Shown piece after piece: positions 60,614 to 64,000 of a stretch of 64,000 bases of DNA. Position 1 is the stretch's first letter; the number at the start of each line of letters is the position of its first letter. Source of the stretch: AAA164-E04 sp964342825. Its GTDB lineage: Bacteria; Verrucomicrobiota; Verrucomicrobiia; Limisphaerales; AAA164-E04. Under the pieces are notes generated by a model that saw only the letters and a list, made by a program, of their open reading frames with translations, was not told where the DNA came from and searched no databases. The translations under genes were made by a program, and so were the position numbers. Location: positions 78,211 through 142,210 of the forward strand of contig CAYFHO010000005.1 in NCBI GenBank assembly GCA_964342825.1, written 5' to 3'.

Positions 60614-62245
60614 TTATTCTCCGGCAAAAGGAGGGTGTTCGAATTTGGGAACAACCTGGGTGACCCGAGGGTCATTGACATCACGGAGCGTGGACATCAA
60701 CTGCTCATGAAGCTCACCTCTGACGGATGCGTATTCAGGAGAATGGATGAGGTTGTGGATTTGATCTGGATCCTTTCGAACATCGTAGAGTTCCGCAAAT
60801 GGTCGTTTCCCGAAGGCCATGTCATAATGCCATTTCCACTTTGGATCATTCTCTCTCGCGAACAACCATGCCTTGGTTGGGCTGGCATCAAAATCCGCAA
60901 AAGTGGCAAAAGTGTTGTTGGTTAGCTTGTCCAAAGAAGGGCGCTCCTTGAGGTCCAGATGATAAGGATCCCCCATGGGCCATCGATCCGGTTCAAAATT
61001 TACAATGTATAAATACTCAGAAGTTCGAAGGGCTCTTTGTGGATAAGGAATCTGACCTTTACGCGCCTTGGCAACATGCCGTTCCCGGCCGGTAATCACC
61101 CAATTTCGATCGGGATTTATCCAGCCTGATTGATCCGATTTAAGAATGGATACAAAACTGCGGCCAGTCATAACTTGCGGGATTTTTTCACCGGCAGCTT
61201 CAAGGAAGGTCGGAGCCAGGTCCATCAAGTTAATAAAATCTTCAACCACCCGCCCTTTTTTACCGTCACCCCAGCGAGCTGCCAGCGGTACGCCAACTCC
61301 AAAATCGTAAAGGCTGCACTTTCCGTTGGGAAACCCCGGGGCGCCATGATCCCCACTAACCACTACCATGGTATTGTCCAATTCACCCATTTCTTCAAGT
61401 TTTGAAATAATCAAACCCAAAGCTGTATCAAAGGCCTGAATTTCACCAAAATAATCAGCCATATCCTGTCGAACTTCATGCACATCCGGGAGAAAAGCCG
61501 GCATTTTTCCCTTCAATTCATCTGGATCGATTCCCCAGAGCGCTTTACCTGAACCCTTGATCCATTTCCGATGAACAAGTGTTGGACCAAACCAATAACA
61601 AAAGGGTTCACCATCCGGTCTGGCTTCTAGGAAATCATTAAAATTCCCCATGACTTCATCATAAAGCACCTGCTTGGCTTCCTGAATGGTTTTTCCCTGT
61701 TGAACCATTTTTGTAACGTTCTGGGAGAATTGATTAAATCTGCTACCTGCCTTTTGATACCCGAATTTGCCAGCTCCGTACGGTGCATCAGCAGGAGCAC
61801 CAGGGCTCCAAACTTTGTAGGTTTCTCCAATATGGTAACCGGCCTTTTCGAGCAGCAACGGATAGGAAGGAATATTCAAATCCCAGCGTGCGCCCTGCAA
61901 TATAGCACCCTGCCCCGTTCGGAAGAAATACTGACCCGATAACAAAGAACTTCGGCATGGGGTGCAGGATGGCGAGGTCACAAAAGCATTTTTAAAAAGT
62001 ACGCCCTCACCGGCAATACGGTCGAAATGGGGAGTATGAATGGCATCATTCATCGTTCCGGGACCATCAGATTTTGCGTATGCGCTGGCATACCTTCCCC
62101 AGTCATCGGCAAACGCAAAAAGTATATTGGGGCGCTTCTTGGATTCTGCCTCAATGAACAGACTGGTGAAACTGAGCAATGAAAGCATCACGACTAAACG
62201 GCGCAACAAGTCGGAATTCGAACGATGGGAATATTGCATGGGCAT
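60614..62245 (-). CDS. Exported sulfatase with CTPCR signature
   Basis: About 543 residues with a signal peptide (LVVMLSLLSFTSLFIEA). RPNILFAFADDWGRYASAYA holds the metal Asp pair; SPSCTPCRSSLLSGQYFFRT the formylglycine signature with Cys94 and Cys in place of Ser at the fourth position; VVVSGDHGAPGFPNGKCSLY the late metal site. The layout resembles the heparan N-sulfatase/SGSH-like group of PVC sulfatases. Start is uncertain among ATGs at 62245 and 62239. It precedes the unknown 807-residue protein on the same strand. Confidence 0.88.
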   Translation of the reverse strand: MPMQYSHRSNSDLLRRLVVMLSLLSFTSLFIEAESKKRPNILFAFADDWGRYASAYAKSDGPGTMNDAIHTPHFDRIAGEGVLFKNAFVTSPSCTPCRSSLLSGQYFFRTGQGAILQGARWDLNIPSYPLLLEKAGYHIGETYKVWSPGAPADAPYGAGKFGYQKAGSRFNQFSQNVTKMVQQGKTIQEAKQVLYDEVMGNFNDFLEARPDGEPFCYWFGPTLVHRKWIKGSGKALWGIDPDELKGKMPAFLPDVHEVRQDMADYFGEIQAFDTALGLIISKLEEMGELDNTMVVVSGDHGAPGFPNGKCSLYDFGVGVPLAARWGDGKKGRVVEDFINLMDLAPTFLEAAGEKIPQVMTGRSFVSILKSDQSGWINPDRNWVITGRERHVAKARKGQIPYPQRALRTSEYLYIVNFEPDRWPMGDPYHLDLKERPSLDKLTNNTFATFADFDASPTKAWLFARENDPKWKWHYDMAFGKRPFAELYDVRKDPDQIHNLIHSPEYASVRGELHEQLMSTLRDVNDPRVTQVVPKFEHPPFAGE

Positions 62246-62414
62246 ATGACAGCACAATGGGGCCCTATTACAAGTTTTTGTATGGATTTAAAAAAATGTC
62301 AAACTTTGTGTGGCGCAGGAACATTTTATGAAGCACATATCCCACTTGATACGGTCAAATGGGAATCATTCGGATGTTCGCCAAACCCGGGTCGGAATCA
62401 TAATAAAACTATCG

Positions 62415-63968
62415 ATGTTAATTCTGATGAAGAGAAATAAGAAACTAGCAAGTGCATGTCATTGGTTGATCATGGCATGGCTCATTGGAGTGCACCAAAT
62501 GGCACCTGCAAACGAGTGGAAGCAATTTGGAGGGCCCCGTGGAAATTTCGGTCTTGAGGAGAAACTCTCCACCAAAGGTTCTAAGGTCTCGGTGCTGTGG
62601 AGTCGCGAACTCGGTTTTGGTAATTCCGGAATTGTTGGCGATGCTGAAACAATCTTCACACAGTTCAGGCAGATAGGAGGCAACGGAGATGCCAGCGATT
62701 ACGAATCCATCATCGCATTAAACGCCTCAAAAGGTGGAACATTATGGAGGTTTGATTATGCCCAAATCCCTTTAGCCGGGCAGGAAAATTATGGAGGCGG
62801 TAATGGTCCACACAGCACACCGTGTGTTTACAAGGACAAGATCTATTGTGTCGGCTTCTCAGGAGACCTGCACGCTCTGAATTCAAAGTCCGGTGAGGTA
62901 GTCTGGCATCGCAATCTCGTAAGTGAATTCAAGGCCACACCCGTTCAGTTTGGTTTTGCCTCAAGTCCAATTGTCCACGATGGCAGAATACTGGTGTCTG
63001 CAGCGGGAAAGTTAGGTGGATTACTGGCTCTTGATCCAGATTCAGGAAGTGTGATTTGGCATTCCAAATCAGCTGAGCCCAGCTACGCAACACCGGTGAT
63101 AGATGAAAGACAAGGCCAAGCCCTGATCGTTTACCTCACACGCGATGAATTGCAGTTCATAGATCCCGATTCAGGAGACGTTGTTGGGAATTATGAACTG
63201 CCCAAGCAAGGCTTGACGAATGTTCCCACCCCGATGCTCTTCAAACAAAACCAAATTTTCCTGGCGGGGCAAGGGGCTCAAGGAGCTGTCATGATCGAAA
63301 CCAACATGCAAGGGGATTCCGTTCAGGCCCGAGAGAGTTGGAAATCCAAAAGAATTAATTTCTTTCATCAATCGTTTGTTGAGATGAATGGATTGATCGT
63401 TGGCGGAGAATCGTTTCTCTATGGTATCAACGGTCAGTCAGGCAGGATTGAATGGAAAGAACGTGGTTTCGAAAACACAAACCTGATCAAAACGGGAAAC
63501 GTCTTATGGGCTATGGATCAAAAGGGATGGTTATCGGAACTGCAGGCAGATGAGGAAGAGATGAAAACCATCTGGAAGCAACGATTGTTTTCGGAAGAAT
63601 CCTGGACCCCTCCCACCATCATAGGAAATGTGATCTATGCTCGTAGTCGCAAGAATATAGTAGCTCTTCAGGTAAATAGCACAATCGAGTCGCGTGATCT
63701 GTTTCGCACTCCTCTCCAAATTGAGGAGGTAAGTGTTGATTTGTCCAGAAAAGGTTCATGGGAAGAATTGAAAACCTTTTGGAAAAATTTGAATGGCAGA
63801 TTTGGTGCGGCAACGGCGGCAACCATAGCTGGTCGACTGGAATCGTTGGCTGACGGAAAACTCGCAATGGAATTCATTGAGCAAATATCCAAAACTCAAA
63901 ACAAGCCTTTGGAAATGCTCCAACTGTCCTCGCGATACGCGTTAACCCAAGTTCGTCACTTTTGTTAA
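62415..63968 (+). CDS. Exported PQQ-like beta-propeller protein
   Basis: About 517 residues with a signal peptide (ACHWLIMAWLIGVHQMAPAN). Propeller blades of the PQQ-binding-like type: EWKQFGGPRGNFGLEEKL, SIIALNASKGGTLWRFDYAQ, GDLHALNSKSGEVVWHRNL, GLLALDPDSGSVIWHSKSAE, and FLYGINGQSGRIEWKERGFE. The end has no extra domain. PVC genomes carry many such proteins; true quinone binding is not shown. Start at 62415 or 62427. It is divergent from the sulfatase and ends 32 bases before the window does. Confidence 0.82.
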   Translation: MLILMKRNKKLASACHWLIMAWLIGVHQMAPANEWKQFGGPRGNFGLEEKLSTKGSKVSVLWSRELGFGNSGIVGDAETIFTQFRQIGGNGDASDYESIIALNASKGGTLWRFDYAQIPLAGQENYGGGNGPHSTPCVYKDKIYCVGFSGDLHALNSKSGEVVWHRNLVSEFKATPVQFGFASSPIVHDGRILVSAAGKLGGLLALDPDSGSVIWHSKSAEPSYATPVIDERQGQALIVYLTRDELQFIDPDSGDVVGNYELPKQGLTNVPTPMLFKQNQIFLAGQGAQGAVMIETNMQGDSVQARESWKSKRINFFHQSFVEMNGLIVGGESFLYGINGQSGRIEWKERGFENTNLIKTGNVLWAMDQKGWLSELQADEEEMKTIWKQRLFSEESWTPPTIIGNVIYARSRKNIVALQVNSTIESRDLFRTPLQIEEVSVDLSRKGSWEELKTFWKNLNGRFGAATAATIAGRLESLADGKLAMEFIEQISKTQNKPLEMLQLSSRYALTQVRHFC

Positions 63969-64000
63969 GTTACAAAAGTGCGGTTGTTGTAAATCAGTGG

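Overview
The window looks like a chromosomal piece of a free-living, probably marine or aquatic bacterium of the PVC group, most likely Verrucomicrobiota. The basis is the set of secreted families: paired DUF1552/DUF1592 and DUF1501/DUF1549-DUF1553 proteins with cytochrome-type CxxCH motifs, a DUF1080 protein, FGly sulfatases, a PA14-containing multi-CxxCH protein, a LamG/PEP-CTERM remnant, a BspA-like leucine-rich repeat protein, and ECF sigma factors with membrane partners. Base composition looks moderate by eye, with one clearly AT-richer gene at 3051-5726. No rRNA, tRNA, CRISPR array, transposase or integrase was recognised.

Layout. 1-6.4 kb is accessory. It holds a partial M1 peptidase lipoprotein behind an ECF sigma/membrane-protein pair, the 3' relic of a LamG/PEP-CTERM gene, a BrnT/BrnA toxin-antitoxin pair with a consensus-like promoter, the leucine-rich repeat giant and a small lipoprotein. 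6.5-8.1 kb is a cupin-glutaredoxin-lipoyl synthase run. 8.8-11.2 kb is a three-gene set with EboB-like (TatD-type) and EboE-like (TIM barrel) proteins. hisH and a sulfatase follow. At 13.38-14.02 kb a WGR-like gene sits between two copies of a 24-bp direct repeat, exactly between two convergent genes. 14.0-19.1 kb is a minus-strand operon: four-carbon acid sugar kinase, secreted esterase, GH13 amylase, DUF3616. 19.1-26.1 kb is mostly housekeeping: endonuclease III, KamA-type radical SAM enzyme, MoaA, LON-domain protein, DUF1844, SurA-like chaperone.

26.3-31.3 kb holds a small secreted protein, a 944-aa protein with five CxxCH motifs and its propeller partner. 31.3-38.8 kb is a compact minus-strand run: HEAT-repeat protein, L-fuconolactonase-like hydrolase, glnD, lspA, miaA. 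The DUF1552/DUF1592 pair, a matrixin metalloprotease with its small partner, and a second ECF sigma/anti-sigma/DUF3106 operon follow. From 47.7 to 64 kb almost everything is exported and points to breakdown of plant or algal polysaccharide: an esterase, DUF1080, an FAH-family hydrolase, a family-11-like rhamnogalacturonan lyase, DUF1501 and DUF1549/1553 proteins, an exported VOC protein, a large unknown exported protein, a second sulfatase and a PQQ-like propeller.

Together the sulfatases, rhamnogalacturonan lyase, fuconolactonase-like enzyme, FAH hydrolase and four-carbon sugar-acid kinase suggest use of sulfated, 6-deoxysugar-rich polysaccharides, but the pathway is scattered and incomplete here. 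The observations most worth following are the repeat-bounded WGR cassette, the reduced ebo-like cluster with its small conserved partner, and the unrecognised 807-aa exported protein beside a sulfatase.
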